DNA of 64,000 nucleotides from Clostridium sp. 1001271B_151109_B4 (GCF_015670405.1 NZ_JADPBQ010000004.1:62001-126000), one strand, 5' to 3'. Numbered from the stretch's first letter, positions 9,401 through 18,641 are shown. A program made the numbers and translations. The notes: generated from the letters alone by a model not told the origin.

Positions 9401-9936
9401 AACCCTTCTAATTCACTTCCTACTATCACAGATGCCGTAACCTTTGAATATCCATTTCCTAAATCTTCGAATTTATCCTTAGTAAATGAACCATCTGTTC
9501 CATCTTGCCATGACCATTGTCCATCTTTTAATGCACCTTTGAATTTAATTTCTCCTTCAAAATCTACTTTTTCTGTAGGTATTACTATATCAAATTCTAT
9601 TGATGATCCTGCTGGTATAGATTCTTCTAAATCTGTGAAGAAATTAAACTCATGTTTATTACTATCCCATTCCCATGTGCCATCAAATTTTGTTTCAAAC
9701 TTCATCATTTCATCTTCAATTGAAACATTTTCATTTATAATTACACCACCCACTTCATTAGGTGTTCTATCATTTGAAAAATCGTTGGTATAAATTACTT
9801 TTCCACCTTCAAATTGAACCTCATAATTATTAACATTTAAATTATTAGTTGCATAAACCACTGTTTGAAATTGACTTATAGCTACTGAAGTTGCTAATAC
9901 TAAAGCTGCCAATCTCTTATTTATCGTAAATTTCAT
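6478..9936 (-). CDS. Cell-wall-anchored GH26 endo-beta-1,4-mannanase with accessory modules
   Basis: 1152-aa secreted multidomain enzyme. A signal peptide (about 1-29, ending VYA) precedes two beta-sandwich, carbohydrate-binding-like modules (about 45-210 and 215-385). The GH26 catalytic barrel spans about 425-775. The acid/base is probably Glu591 in LFRPFHENNGSWFWWG and the nucleophile Glu699 in SEIG; their 108-residue spacing matches known GH26 mannanases. After it come an immunoglobulin-like segment and a third binding-like module (about 905-1070), then a Pro/Thr/Asp-rich wall spacer and an LPQTG sortase signal (1120-1124) with hydrophobic helix and KRKKDN tail. It should display mannanase on the cell surface. 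A cre-like box lies 40 bp upstream. Module family names would need a profile search. Confidence 0.93.
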   Translation of the reverse strand: MKFTINKRLAALVLATSVAISQFQTVVYATNNLNVNNYEVQFEGGKVIYTNDFSNDRTPNEVGGVIINENVSIEDEMMKFETKFDGTWEWDSNKHEFNFFTDLEESIPAGSSIEFDIVIPTEKVDFEGEIKFKGALKDGQWSWQDGTDGSFTKDKFEDLGNGYSKVTASVIVGSELEGLKAVVIQVIGGGTDYSGAMYLDNVKVNSKASTGDEEIPEVTSLKWNFDDEDAGLEGWEFGGVWAYQGSPEVNYDKTVGDGSLKLSLDFTKDTEVSWSEVKLQNNFKEAININGYNVLSYDFIYDPANMSMGSFKTKLYSNGAIDVYQDIKLEDLEDIGGGLKKARITVEFAGVNKEIDSLILAVIGVNSNYKGDIYIDNIELSQKEVDNIYVEITEEVKPQDSINVSDLDTPSEVKLVDEKVTDETSSLYSYLMGLSKTDKVIFGHENDTHHKGGKYEIPGDTSGIKSDTLDMTGSIAGLVGMDTLSFTGDELDGGVDAAAQVAIQAAEEGGIITLSAHMPNFEIVKDKGLDDEGNYDYSGYTPGVTKGDIVQRIMPGGDLNEIFLGYLDLIADYGTQLEAEGVPVLFRPFHENNGSWFWWGKAFCDEQTYKNLYAYTVEYLRDVKGVHNFLYVYSPGGPFEDEEDYLSRYPGDEFVDILAFDMYHDNPTEDDSWMSVLEETIDLVQGLAEKKGKLSAVSEIGMRVGNGGTAQVGNTRKDWYNEVLDVVSGSGMPYFMVWANFDDKENFYVPYRMTETTGHEMINEFIDFYNDERSVFAKQTGDFLSLDVNVDEEAYGYGYILNPISGTRVLEGITISAVVKNLKGDVSFVIKDGDGNEIEKINAKDNDEDGIYTADLTEMILEKIGEIIGTIELVVDKEVVSFNKIMFNIKEQEKLVNVVDDFESYSGESALLLNDWATNVGPGCTLNPQITSEEGNFNSGSYGLEFNYKISNAKTSEGWAGMTTAKNVDWSEYDALQLWIKPDGNGQKLVIQITSNGEDFEVFLPEFAATTEPQLLTLKFEDFVGKNKGEFDSANISSIGIWCNTIAPEDNEGEWTVESTMYFDDIKVIDTSAVVTPDPEPTPDPDLTPEPTPTPTPDSTVGTDGTTTIKPSTGNGSNKLPQTGGANSAIAVISALAALVGGSSLIKRKKDN

Positions 9937-9975
9937 TACTTTCTCCTCCTATTTTATGTGTTACATTAACCTCAT

Positions 9976-9991
9976 ATTAAAACGTTATCAA
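9976..9991. promoter_or_regulatory. Probable CcpA cre site upstream of the mannanase gene
   Basis: ATTAAAACGTTATCAA matches the catabolite-responsive consensus WTGNAARCGNWWWCAW at all but one position (T for G at position 3) when read on the plus strand. It lies 40-55 bp upstream of the mannanase start, a position where CcpA would repress. Carbon catabolite control of a mannanase is expected biology; binding is inferred. Confidence 0.5.
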
Positions 9992-10159
9992 GAATTATAA
10001 ATAATTATCTATCTGTTAAAGTTCTACACCTCCCATCTAAATAATTAGGGTTATATTACTTTAATTCTATTTTCTTATGTAATTATTTACAATCTGAAGA
10101 TATCTACAAACGAATTATCGCTAATAATTAATAATAATTGTTAATATTTTATAAAATTT

Positions 10160-10231
10160 AAAGCTATTTAAATATTTGTATTATTATTTAAATTCGTGAT
10201 TATCAATAATACTAATATATTAAATAGCTTT
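10160..10231 (-). terminator. Candidate terminator of the alpha-galactosidase gene
   Basis: Inverted repeat AAAGCTATTTAA ... TTAAATAGCTTT with a long AT-rich loop, about 20-90 bp after the stop. No clean U-run follows, so efficiency is doubtful. Confidence 0.45.
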
Positions 10232-10252
10232 ACTTGTAATTTTTATAATATC

Positions 10253-12439
10253 TTATTCAGCAATTAAATGTATTAATTTTGAGGAATAATCTCCATATAA
10301 AGAGACATTAAGTCCAGCATACATTAATGCTCCTCCTGAAATAACTTCACCGCTTTCCTCAACTTTATACATTTTATCTTCTACTAAACCTTTTAGTTTA
10401 ATTCTTCTACTATGATAATTGGGTCTTCCTAGTACTTGTACACATGTTACTAATACTTCATTCTTATCTTTAGATACAACTTCCCAAGCATCAAACCCAT
10501 GATTTTGTGAGAAGTTTTCTATACGATAATAATCTCCCCTTCTTACTAAATCATTATATTTATGATACATTTCAACTTGAACTGGTATCATTTCTCTATC
10601 CTTTTCTGATATTCTAGTTACATCCAATTCATATCCAAATGTTCCTGCTAATGCAACATGTCCTCTTGTTTCAAAAGGTGTAATTCTTCCTACTGTGTGA
10701 TTAGGACAATCACTTACATGTGCTCCCATTGCTGAAAGTGGATAAACCATTGAAGTTCCTTCTTGAATCTTCAATCTTTCAATAGCATCTGTATCATCTG
10801 AACACCAAATTTGTGGGCTGTAATATAACATACCTGCATCAAATCTTGCTCCACCACCTGAACAATTTTCTAATAGTATATGTGGGAAATCAGTAGTTAA
10901 TCTATTCATCATTTCATAAACTGCTAACATATATTTATGAAATAGCTCACCGTGCTTTTCTGGAGATATTGCTATACTCCCTAAATCTGTTAACTGTCTA
11001 TTCATATCCCATTTTACATAAGTAATATTTGCACTTGAAAGTACCTTTTTAACACTTTCATATATATAATCAACTACTTCTTGCCTAGATAAATCTAATA
11101 CATATTGTTCTCTACATAACGCTGGCTCACGACCTTCAATATGAATACACCAATCTGGATGTGCTCTAAATAAATCTGAATTTGGTGAAATCATTTCTGG
11201 TTCAAACCATATTCCAAATTCCATTCCTAATTTATTAACTTGATCAACAAGATTTTTTAATCCACCTTGAATCTTTTCTTCGTTAACTGTCCAATCTCCT
11301 AATGAAGAGTTATCGCTATTTCTCTTTCCAAACCAACCATCATCCATAACAAGCATTTCTATTCCTAGCTTTGAGGCTTCCTTTGCAATAGATAATAATT
11401 TTTCTGTATTAAAATCAAAGTAAGTTGCTTCCCAGTTATTTATTAATATTGGTCTCTTCTTATCTTTAAATTGCCCTCTAATTAGGTTATTTCTATATAA
11501 ATCATGGAAAGTTCTTGTCATCTTTCCTATACCTTCATTTGAATATACCATTACAACTTCTGGTGCTGTAAACTCTTGTCCTTCTTCTAAAATCCAAGCA
11601 AAATCTTCTGGATTTATTCCCATAACTACTCTTGTTGTATCAAATTGACATCCTTCAATTTGAGTAAAGAAATTTCCTGAATAAATAAAGTTAAATCCAT
11701 AAACATTTCCACTTTCATCAGTTGCATTATTATCTAAAAGAGCTATGAATGGATTATCCTGATGACTTGATTCTCCTCTAATACTAGATACAGCTTGTCT
11801 GCCATAACTTATTTTCTTTCTTGAAATATGTCTTTCTCTTGCCCATGACCCATGAAGAGAAATCATATCATAATTCACTCCATCGAAATCTACACAACTT
11901 GATAGCACTTTAGTAAGAGTTACAGAATTATTAGAACAATTCTTTACTCTTACACTTCTAGTTATTACATCTACACTTTCAAATGTTGTATATATTAAAA
12001 CTACTTCTAAATTTAAATCCTTATCTAAGCAAGTTATTTCTAATGTTGTACATTCTTTTTCATCTCCAAAAGTAGCTGGTAATCCTTTTAATTCTTTCTT
12101 ACCTTTAAATATTTCATGTGATATATATTGCAGTTTGCAAGCAGTGTGTCCATTACTATCTCTTACTTTCAGGCATGATTCTCTAAAGTCACCTATACCA
12201 TGTGTTGAATACTCCATTGGAAAACTATCATAAAATGATACTCTGTCTCTATTATTTTTTGAAGGTACATATGGTGGCTCATCTATACGCAATAAATAAT
12301 TAACGTTTTCATCAATTATCTTATTTCCAAAATAGACGTGTCCAACAAATTGCTCTTCATCTACTATTGCTATAATATAAGATGTATCTTTTGAATCTAA
12401 TTTAAATACTTTATGCTTTTCTATAAATTTTATACTCAT
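10253..12439 (-). CDS. GH36 alpha-galactosidase
   Basis: 728-aa alpha-galactosidase of the AgaA/RafA type, which removes alpha-1,6-linked galactose from galactomannan fragments, raffinose or melibiose. The probable nucleophile is Asp478 in KWDMNRQLTD and the acid/base Asp548 in WCSDDTDAIERL; these numbers coincide with those known for Geobacillus AgaA-type enzymes. Other family motifs are visible: MLVMDDGWFGKR, the GFWFEPEM-like GIWFEPEMISPNSDL, and CSGGGARFD. No signal peptide, so the enzyme is cytoplasmic and acts on imported oligosaccharides. It lies upstream of, and in the same direction as, the mannanase gene, so a shared regulon is likely although separate transcripts are probable. Confidence 0.95.
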   Translation of the reverse strand: MSIKFIEKHKVFKLDSKDTSYIIAIVDEEQFVGHVYFGNKIIDENVNYLLRIDEPPYVPSKNNRDRVSFYDSFPMEYSTHGIGDFRESCLKVRDSNGHTACKLQYISHEIFKGKKELKGLPATFGDEKECTTLEITCLDKDLNLEVVLIYTTFESVDVITRSVRVKNCSNNSVTLTKVLSSCVDFDGVNYDMISLHGSWARERHISRKKISYGRQAVSSIRGESSHQDNPFIALLDNNATDESGNVYGFNFIYSGNFFTQIEGCQFDTTRVVMGINPEDFAWILEEGQEFTAPEVVMVYSNEGIGKMTRTFHDLYRNNLIRGQFKDKKRPILINNWEATYFDFNTEKLLSIAKEASKLGIEMLVMDDGWFGKRNSDNSSLGDWTVNEEKIQGGLKNLVDQVNKLGMEFGIWFEPEMISPNSDLFRAHPDWCIHIEGREPALCREQYVLDLSRQEVVDYIYESVKKVLSSANITYVKWDMNRQLTDLGSIAISPEKHGELFHKYMLAVYEMMNRLTTDFPHILLENCSGGGARFDAGMLYYSPQIWCSDDTDAIERLKIQEGTSMVYPLSAMGAHVSDCPNHTVGRITPFETRGHVALAGTFGYELDVTRISEKDREMIPVQVEMYHKYNDLVRRGDYYRIENFSQNHGFDAWEVVSKDKNEVLVTCVQVLGRPNYHSRRIKLKGLVEDKMYKVEESGEVISGGALMYAGLNVSLYGDYSSKLIHLIAE

Positions 12440-12623
12440 ATTATTCTCCCCTAATTATTATATTTATTATGCAAAATTTAATTTTCAACTCTAACTTATT
12501 ACAATTATATTTGCAAATCAATAATATCTGAAATATCATTAATATTAATCGTTATTACTGATTTTTTGTTTATAATACCATCATAAAGCTAATAATAATA
12601 TCCTAATAATTTCATTAAAAACA

Positions 12624-12667
12624 TTAAAAAACTGTATAAAAACTACTAATAGTTTCTATACAGTTTA
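12624..12667 (-). terminator. Terminator of the degV-like gene
   Basis: Minus-strand stem AAACTGTATA / TATACAGTTT extended by GAAACTA / TAGTTTT, followed by a T-run. It begins 5 bp after the stop codon. Confidence 0.85.
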
Positions 12668-12671
12668 ATTT

Positions 12672-13538
12672 CTATCTATTATTACTCAAACAGATTGCTG
12701 CTAAAACTCCTGGTCCTGCATGAGCCCCTACAACATTCCCAACGTAATTAATAATTACATCTTTAAATTTTACTTCTTCCAAAATCATATCTCTTAAAGT
12801 TTCTGCTTCTTCTAAGCAATCACCATGACATATATATAATATTTCATTTTCAGCATTTACTGCTTTTTCTATAACTTCGTTTACTAAAAATCTTAAGGCC
12901 TTCTTTTTCCCCTTAATCTTTTCACCTTGAATCAATTTACCTTCATTATCTAAAAATAAAGTTGGCTTAATATTTAAAAGACCTCCAATGGCAGCAGTTG
13001 CACCTGAAATACGTCCACCTCTTTTTAAATGATTCAAATCATCTATTAATATAGAATGTATTACTTTTCTCTTATTTTCTTCTAGCCAATTAACTATTTC
13101 TTCAGCCCCTATTCCACTATCTCTCATTTCACACGCTTTAGCTACTAGTAATCCTTGACCAACTGAAACACTTAATGAATCAACTAAGTAAATATTTGAA
13201 TTTGGATATTCATCCATTAAATTATTCTTTGCTATATTAGCACTATTGAATGTTCCACTTAAACTTGATGATAATGATATATATATAATTGAATCTCCAT
13301 TTTTTATATATTTAATAAATTCTTCTTCAAACTCATGAGCATTTATTTGAGATGTTGTTGGTGTTGCTCCTTCTCTCATCTTATTATAAAAATCTTTATA
13401 ACTTAAAGTTTCACCTAAATCATCTTTTATTGCTTGTCCATCTAAATTTAATATTAATGACAATAATCCTATATTATTATTTTTTATATAATCTCTTGTT
13501 AAATCACATGCTGAATCTGTTATTATCTTTATTCCCAT
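12672..13538 (-). CDS. DegV-family fatty-acid-binding protein
   Basis: 288-aa DegV-family (EDD fold) protein. These bind fatty acids and, in related systems, pass them to a fatty-acid kinase (FakA) for phospholipid synthesis. Family signatures: KIITDSACDL at the start, the TSQIN motif, SSSLSGTFNSA, the DSLSVSVGQG strand, LNHLKRGGRIS and the final HAGPGVLA. The upstream ATG at 13547 directly abuts GGAGG, whereas the ATG at 13538 lies 9 bp after it, so I use 13538. A second DegV gene lies at 21252-22088. No fakA-like gene is seen here. Confidence 0.93.
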   Translation of the reverse strand: MGIKIITDSACDLTRDYIKNNNIGLLSLILNLDGQAIKDDLGETLSYKDFYNKMREGATPTTSQINAHEFEEEFIKYIKNGDSIIYISLSSSLSGTFNSANIAKNNLMDEYPNSNIYLVDSLSVSVGQGLLVAKACEMRDSGIGAEEIVNWLEENKRKVIHSILIDDLNHLKRGGRISGATAAIGGLLNIKPTLFLDNEGKLIQGEKIKGKKKALRFLVNEVIEKAVNAENEILYICHGDCLEEAETLRDMILEEVKFKDVIINYVGNVVGAHAGPGVLAAICLSNNR

Positions 13539-13648
13539 AATTTTCATCCTCCACTCACCTTATAATAGTGTGTTTTGTTTTGTAAAGAAATTATATCTAT
13601 AAATATTAATATTGTCAAATCTTTTGACTCTCAAATAATATATCAAAC

Positions 13649-13675
13649 AAAAAAAGAGAGGGATTCCCCCTCTCC
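13649..13675 (-). terminator. Terminator of gpmI and the glycolytic operon
   Basis: Minus-strand stem GAGAGGG / CCCTCTC followed by seven T residues, 8 bp after the gpmI stop. Confidence 0.92.
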
Positions 13676-13682
13676 TAAAATA

Positions 13683-15215
13683 CTATTTTATTAAAGATTC
13701 ACCTGACATTTCAGCTGGAACATCTAATCCCATAACAGTTAACATTGTTGGTGCTATATCAGCAAGCTTTCCATCACTTAAAGACTTACCTTCAGTGTGG
13801 TTAGATACCCATACAAATGGAACTGGATCAGTTGTGTGAGCTGTAAATGGATTTCCTGTTGTTAAGTCAATCATTGTTTCAGCATTTCCGTGGTCAGCAG
13901 TTATAAATACTGTTCCATCTAATTCTAAAACTTTATCAACTACTCTTCCTAAACATGTGTCAACAGCTTCAACAGCAGCTTTAGCAGCTTCCATTACTCC
14001 TGTATGTCCAACCATATCTGGGTTAGCGTAGTTTAATATAATCATGTCATACTTATCTGAATCTAATCTATTTATTAATTCATCAGTTAATTCTGGTGCG
14101 CTCATTTCTGGTTTTAAGTCATAAGTTGCAACTTTTGGAGATGCAATAAGAGCTCTATCTTCACCTTCATTTTCTTTTTCAACACCACCGTTGAAGAAGA
14201 ATGTAACGTGAGCATACTTTTCAGTTTCTGCTATTCTTAATTGGTTTAATCCCTTAGAAGCAACATATTCACCTAAAGTATTAGTTATTGCTTCTGGTCT
14301 GTAAGCAACTTCAACACCTTCTAAAGTCTTATCGTATTGAGTCATTGTTACAAATATTAAGTTTAAAGTTTCTCTTTCAAATCCTGCAAACTCTTTATCG
14401 TTTATAGCTCTAGTTATTTCTCTAGCTCTATCAGGTCTGAAGTTGAAGAATACTACTGAATCTCCATTCTTTATTGTTCCAACTGGAGCTCCATTTTCTT
14501 CAATAACGCATGGTAATACAAACTCATCTGATTTGTTATCAGCATAAGATTTTTCCATACATTCAACAGCAGATGTAGAAGTTTCTCCTTTTCCAAGTAC
14601 CATTGCATCATAAGCTAATTGTACTCTTTCCCATCTGTTATCTCTATCCATAGCATAGTATCTTCCTGAAATAGAAGCAATCTTACCTACGCCAATTTCA
14701 GACATATAGTTTTCTAATTCAACAACGAAGTCTTTTCCTGAACCAGGAGCAACGTCTCTACCATCCATAAAGCAGTGAACATATACATTTTTAACTTCTT
14801 GTTCCTTAGCTAATTTTAATAATCCTTTTAAATGATCTATATGAGAGTGAACTCCACCATTAGATAATAAGCCCATTAAGTGTAATGCACTATTATCTTT
14901 TTTAGCATTTTCCATAGCCTTTACTAATGCTTCGTTCTTAAAGAATCCACCTTCGTTTATCTCTTTAGTTATTCTTGTTAATTCTTGATATATAATTCTT
15001 CCAGCACCAATATTTAAGTGTCCAACTTCTGAATTACCCATTTGTCCATCTGGTAATCCAACAAACATTCCACTTGCTTGTAATTGTGAGTGAGGATAGT
15101 TTGCAACTAATTTATCAAAATTTGGTTTGTTAGCAGCTGCAACTGCATTTCCATCACCTTCTGGAGCAATTCCAAATCCATCTAATATCATTAACATTAC
15201 AGGTTTCTTAGCCAT
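13683..15215 (-). CDS. gpmI: 2,3-bisphosphoglycerate-independent phosphoglycerate mutase
   Basis: Interconverts 3- and 2-phosphoglycerate in lower glycolysis with two Mn2+ ions. 510 aa, the normal length. The phosphorylated serine is Ser62 in MGNSEVGHLN, the N-terminal metal site is MLMILDGFG, and the C-terminal metal residues sit in TADHGNAETM. The start at 15215 follows GGAGGG by 4 bp; the longer in-frame TTG at 15227 overlaps that ribosome site. It lies downstream of tpiA on the same strand but separated by the opposite-strand CHASE3-like gene and a bidirectional terminator, so it probably has its own promoter. Confidence 0.97.
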   Translation of the reverse strand: MAKKPVMLMILDGFGIAPEGDGNAVAAANKPNFDKLVANYPHSQLQASGMFVGLPDGQMGNSEVGHLNIGAGRIIYQELTRITKEINEGGFFKNEALVKAMENAKKDNSALHLMGLLSNGGVHSHIDHLKGLLKLAKEQEVKNVYVHCFMDGRDVAPGSGKDFVVELENYMSEIGVGKIASISGRYYAMDRDNRWERVQLAYDAMVLGKGETSTSAVECMEKSYADNKSDEFVLPCVIEENGAPVGTIKNGDSVVFFNFRPDRAREITRAINDKEFAGFERETLNLIFVTMTQYDKTLEGVEVAYRPEAITNTLGEYVASKGLNQLRIAETEKYAHVTFFFNGGVEKENEGEDRALIASPKVATYDLKPEMSAPELTDELINRLDSDKYDMIILNYANPDMVGHTGVMEAAKAAVEAVDTCLGRVVDKVLELDGTVFITADHGNAETMIDLTTGNPFTAHTTDPVPFVWVSNHTEGKSLSDGKLADIAPTMLTVMGLDVPAEMSGESLIK

Positions 15216-15511
15216 AATTCCCTCCAAATATATAAATACTTTTTAGTTTCAAAAAGACTTATAACCTTGTGAGTTTCATCATATAGCTTAAGTCCTCTCT
15301 GAATCTCACTCGTCATTAGTATTCTTATTGAACCATGTTTATTATACTATAATTATTATTTCTAAACAATATAGATACTTTTTTGTAAACGATTGTCCAA
15401 AAAATTTTCTGATAATTTATTTTTTGCAACCTTGAGAAAAATTATTAAAGGCACTTAATATTTATTCCTTTTCATATAATGAATTAGAATATATACAAGG
15501 GATGGTTTATT

Positions 15512-16573
15512 ATGAAAAAGCTTTTAATCTATATTATAATTCTAGCAATAACGCTAATTATAACCTTAAATCTCTTTGTCTTTTATAACAACTCCTCGCT
15601 ATCAAATACCTTAAGTGATTCAGATAATATTAGAAATACAATAACAGAACTTGATAGCTTTAAAACTACGATAACTGAAATGAGTGATTCTCAAGAATCT
15701 TTTATAGTGACAGGAAAATCAAAATATAAAGACGATTATGAAACTAATTTAAACAATGCCTATGATTATTCAGATACACTTTTGAATAACGAAATAATAT
15801 CAACGGAAGATAAAAATACACTTGTTGATTTAATTAAGGATTATGATTCTATAAATCAAACAATTTTTGATAGTACTATAACTTATCCTGCTTCAAAAGA
15901 CTTCGAAACACTTGTTACTAATTCTAATAATTCTAAGTTAAAAATTCTTCACACTGTTAGTAATCTTATAGCTGCTCATAAGGATTCTCTTGAAAAATCA
16001 TCAAATAATATTTCTCAGTCTATTGGTAATCAAAAAACTTTTATAGGGTGGATTAGTAGTATCTTTACTGCTCTAATGGCTCTTCCCCCATTGCTTGCAA
16101 AAAAATTTGTAAAAACTTCTAAAAATATTAGCAATGACTTTTCTTCTCTAACATCGACTAATACAACTAACTCTAGTGATAATGATGAATCTTCACCTTT
16201 ATCTAATTCAATTAATACACTAGAAACATTTTTCAATTTTCAAAATAATTCAGAAGAAGTAAAAGAAGTACGAAACCAATTAATTCAAAATGCTACATTG
16301 ATTAATTATTTAAATGTTGTAGACTTCAATAATTCAGAAATGGCAAAAAATTATAATGATTGCAAAACTGCATTATCATCAATCATTAATAAATTTATTA
16401 CCATTGAAAAGAAATGTTCAGATGATTCATCAATAGATATATGTAATGAAATAGAATCAATAAGATCAGCCCTAAATCAACTTTCAAATTCTATAAATAA
16501 TTTATATAACTATAATGAATATATGATTAATATAAGTAAGTTACTTCTTGATAAAAATGGCGATTCTAAATAA
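15512..16573 (+). CDS. Orphan CHASE3-like membrane sensor protein without output domain
   Basis: 353-aa protein I cannot name. TM1 is about residues 4-26, an outside region of about 145 residues follows, TM2 is about 174-196 and a cytoplasmic tail of about 155 residues, rich in Ser/Asn with coiled-coil-like heptads, ends the protein. The outside region carries DSQESFIVTGKSKYKDDYE, which resembles the QRGFLLTG-type motif of CHASE3 sensor domains. There is no kinase, methyl-accepting, GGDEF or phosphatase domain. It is transcribed against the glycolytic genes, between tpiA and gpmI. Possible roles are an accessory sensor for a kinase elsewhere or a degraded chemoreceptor/kinase; the sequence does not decide. 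Confidence 0.7.
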   Translation: MKKLLIYIIILAITLIITLNLFVFYNNSSLSNTLSDSDNIRNTITELDSFKTTITEMSDSQESFIVTGKSKYKDDYETNLNNAYDYSDTLLNNEIISTEDKNTLVDLIKDYDSINQTIFDSTITYPASKDFETLVTNSNNSKLKILHTVSNLIAAHKDSLEKSSNNISQSIGNQKTFIGWISSIFTALMALPPLLAKKFVKTSKNISNDFSSLTSTNTTNSSDNDESSPLSNSINTLETFFNFQNNSEEVKEVRNQLIQNATLINYLNVVDFNNSEMAKNYNDCKTALSSIINKFITIEKKCSDDSSIDICNEIESIRSALNQLSNSINNLYNYNEYMINISKLLLDKNGDSK

Positions 16574-16580
16574 TTTAATG

Positions 16581-16617
16581 AAAAAAAGAAATCCCTAGCA
16601 GAGGATTTCTTTTTTTA
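16581..16617. terminator. Bidirectional terminator between CHASE3-like gene and tpiA
   Basis: Stem AAAAAAAGAAATCC / GGATTTCTTTTTTT with an 8-base loop, flanked by A and T runs; it can serve both convergent genes. Confidence 0.92.
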
Positions 16618-16624
16618 TTAAATT

Positions 16625-17371
16625 CTAGTAGTTTACGATTTGAGCAAAATCAGCAGCAACTAAGCTAGCTCCACCAACTAAAGCTCCATCGATATCAGAT
16701 TGAGCCATTTGAGCTTTTATAGTTCCTGGCTTAACTGATCCACCATATTGTATTCTTACTTTATTAGCAACTTCTTGACCAAACATTTCAGCAACAACGC
16801 TTCTTACAGCCATTATTGTTTCGTTTGCTTGCTCATCTGTAGCAGTTTTACCAGTTCCGATAGCCCAGATTGGTTCGTAAGCTATAACAACTTTTTCTGC
16901 TAATTCTGGTGATAAACCTTCTAAATCAGCTTTGATTTGAGCTCCAACAACTGCATTAGTTGTTCCGTTTTCTCTTTGCTCTAAAGTTTCTCCACAGCAA
17001 AGGATTGGAGTTAAGTTGTGAGCGAAAGCAGCTTTAACTTTCTTGTTTAAAGCTTCATCTGTTTCGTTAAACATTTCTCTTCTTTCACTATGTCCTAAAA
17101 CAACATAGCTAACTCCCATAGCTTCTAACATTCTTGGAGCAATTTCACCAGTGAAAGCTCCTTTTTCTTCAAAGTGCATGTTTTGAGCAGCAACTTTGAT
17201 GTTTGATCCTTCAACTGCTTTTAATACAGCATCTAAACAAACAAAAGTAGGGCAAACTACTACATCACAAGTAGCATCCTTTACTAATGGTTTTAATTCA
17301 TTTATAACTTTAACAGCTTCTTCTGGAGTATAGTGCATTTTCCAGTTTCCAGCAATAATAGCTTTTCTCAT
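16625..17371 (-). CDS. tpiA: Triose-phosphate isomerase
   Basis: Interconverts dihydroxyacetone phosphate and glyceraldehyde 3-phosphate; 248 aa, TIM barrel. Substrate-binding Lys lies in GNWKM at the start, catalytic His in VLGHSERR, catalytic Glu in [11 protein letters not shown], phosphate loop in GGSVKPG. The ATG at 17371 lies 6 bp after GAGGTG; the in-frame GTG at 17380 is part of that ribosome site. It lies 91 bp downstream of pgk, with a perfect hairpin between them. Confidence 0.98.
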   Translation of the reverse strand: MRKAIIAGNWKMHYTPEEAVKVINELKPLVKDATCDVVVCPTFVCLDAVLKAVEGSNIKVAAQNMHFEEKGAFTGEIAPRMLEAMGVSYVVLGHSERREMFNETDEALNKKVKAAFAHNLTPILCCGETLEQRENGTTNAVVGAQIKADLEGLSPELAEKVVIAYEPIWAIGTGKTATDEQANETIMAVRSVVAEMFGQEVANKVRIQYGGSVKPGTIKAQMAQSDIDGALVGGASLVAADFAQIVNY

Positions 17372-17405
17372 TCTATTCACCTCATAATTTAATTTTAAAC
17401 AATTA

Positions 17406-17437
17406 GTTATGAATGAAGATTAGCCTTCATTCATAAC
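17406..17437 (-). other. Intercistronic hairpin between pgk and tpiA
   Basis: Perfect 13-bp stem GTTATGAATGAAG / CTTCATTCATAAC with a 6-base loop and no T-run. It is more likely an mRNA-processing or stabilising element than a terminator within the glycolytic operon. Confidence 0.7.
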
Positions 17438-17462
17438 CTTTAAACCTATTTTTAATAAAATC

Positions 17463-18641
17463 CTACTTATCGTTTAAAGCAGCGATTCCTGGTAAAGTTT
17501 TACCTTCTAAGAATTCTAATGAAGCTCCACCACCTGTAGAGATGTGAGTCATTTTGTCTCCGAATCCTAATATGTTAACAGCAGCAGCTGAGTCTCCTCC
17601 ACCGATAACTGTTGTAGCATCTGCATCAGCCATAGCCTTAGCAACAGCAATTGTTCCTTTGTTGAAGTTTTCGAATTCGAATACTCCCATTGGTCCGTTC
17701 CAGATAACAGTCTTAGCATCTTTAATTGCATCAGCATATAAAGCTTCTGTCTTAGGTCCGATATCTAATCCCATGAATCCAGCTGGAATGTTTTGATCTT
17801 CAGTAACTGTAGCTTCAACATCCTTGAATCCATCAGCAATTCTGTGGTCTACTGGTAATAAGAATTTAACACCGTTAGCTTCAGCTTTAGCGATCATTTC
17901 CTTAGCGTAGTCCATTCTATCATCTTCACATAAAGAAGTTCCGATTTCATATCCTTGAGCTTTTAAGAATGTATAAGCCATTCCTCCACCAATGATGATT
18001 GTATCAACTTTTTCTAATAAGTTGTTGATAACAGCTATTTTATCAGAAACCTTAGATCCACCTAATATAGCAACGAAAGGTCTAACTGGGTTGTTTACAG
18101 CTTCCCCTAAGAATTTTAATTCTTTTTGGATTAAGTATCCGCATACAGCTGTATCTACAAACTTAGTAACACCTTCAGTTGAAGAGTGAGCTCTGTGAGC
18201 AGTTCCGAATGCATCATTAACGTAGATATCACATAAAGAAGCTAATTCCTTAGATAATTCTTCTCCGTTCTTAGTTTCTTCTTTTCTGCATCTAGTGTTT
18301 TCTAATAATACAACGTCTCCGTCTTTCATATCAGCAACAGCTTTTCTAGCATTTTCTCCAACAACTTCTTCATCTCTAGCGAAAACAACTTCTTTACCTA
18401 ACATTTCGCTTAATCTTACAGCAACTGGTGCTAAAGTCTTAGAAGCATCTTTTCCTAAGTGAGAGCAAAGTATAACTTTAGCTCCATTTTCAACTAAGTA
18501 CTTGATTGTTGGAAGAGCTCCTACTAATCTATTTTCATCAGTGATAACTCCATCTTTTAATGGAACGTTAAAGTCACATCTTACTAAAACTCTTTTACCG
18601 TTAACTTGAATATCTTCAATTGTTTTCTTATTAAAGCTCAT
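17463..18641 (-). CDS. pgk: Phosphoglycerate kinase
   Basis: Transfers the phosphate of 1,3-bisphosphoglycerate to ADP; 392 aa, usual length. N-terminal substrate domain with [11 protein letters not shown] and the ENTRCRKEE segment, C-terminal nucleotide domain with [16 protein letters not shown] and GGGDSAAA. Start chosen at the ATG 6 bp after GAGGTG; the in-frame GTG at 18650 is inside the ribosome site. Part of the cggR-gap-pgk-tpiA block, which is transcribed leftward. Confidence 0.98.
   Translation of the reverse strand: MSFNKKTIEDIQVNGKRVLVRCDFNVPLKDGVITDENRLVGALPTIKYLVENGAKVILCSHLGKDASKTLAPVAVRLSEMLGKEVVFARDEEVVGENARKAVADMKDGDVVLLENTRCRKEETKNGEELSKELASLCDIYVNDAFGTAHRAHSSTEGVTKFVDTAVCGYLIQKELKFLGEAVNNPVRPFVAILGGSKVSDKIAVINNLLEKVDTIIIGGGMAYTFLKAQGYEIGTSLCEDDRMDYAKEMIAKAEANGVKFLLPVDHRIADGFKDVEATVTEDQNIPAGFMGLDIGPKTEALYADAIKDAKTVIWNGPMGVFEFENFNKGTIAVAKAMADADATTVIGGGDSAAAVNILGFGDKMTHISTGGGASLEFLEGKTLPGIAALNDK

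Larger units (their letters stand above)
9937..10252. other. Intergenic region between alpha-galactosidase and mannanase genes
   Basis: 316 bp of very AT-rich DNA with no credible gene. It holds a strong AGGAGGAG ribosome site for the mannanase, the cre-like box at 9976-9991 and a large inverted repeat at 10160-10231 that probably ends the alpha-galactosidase transcript. The mannanase promoter should lie here, but no -35/-10 pair stands out. Confidence 0.6.
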
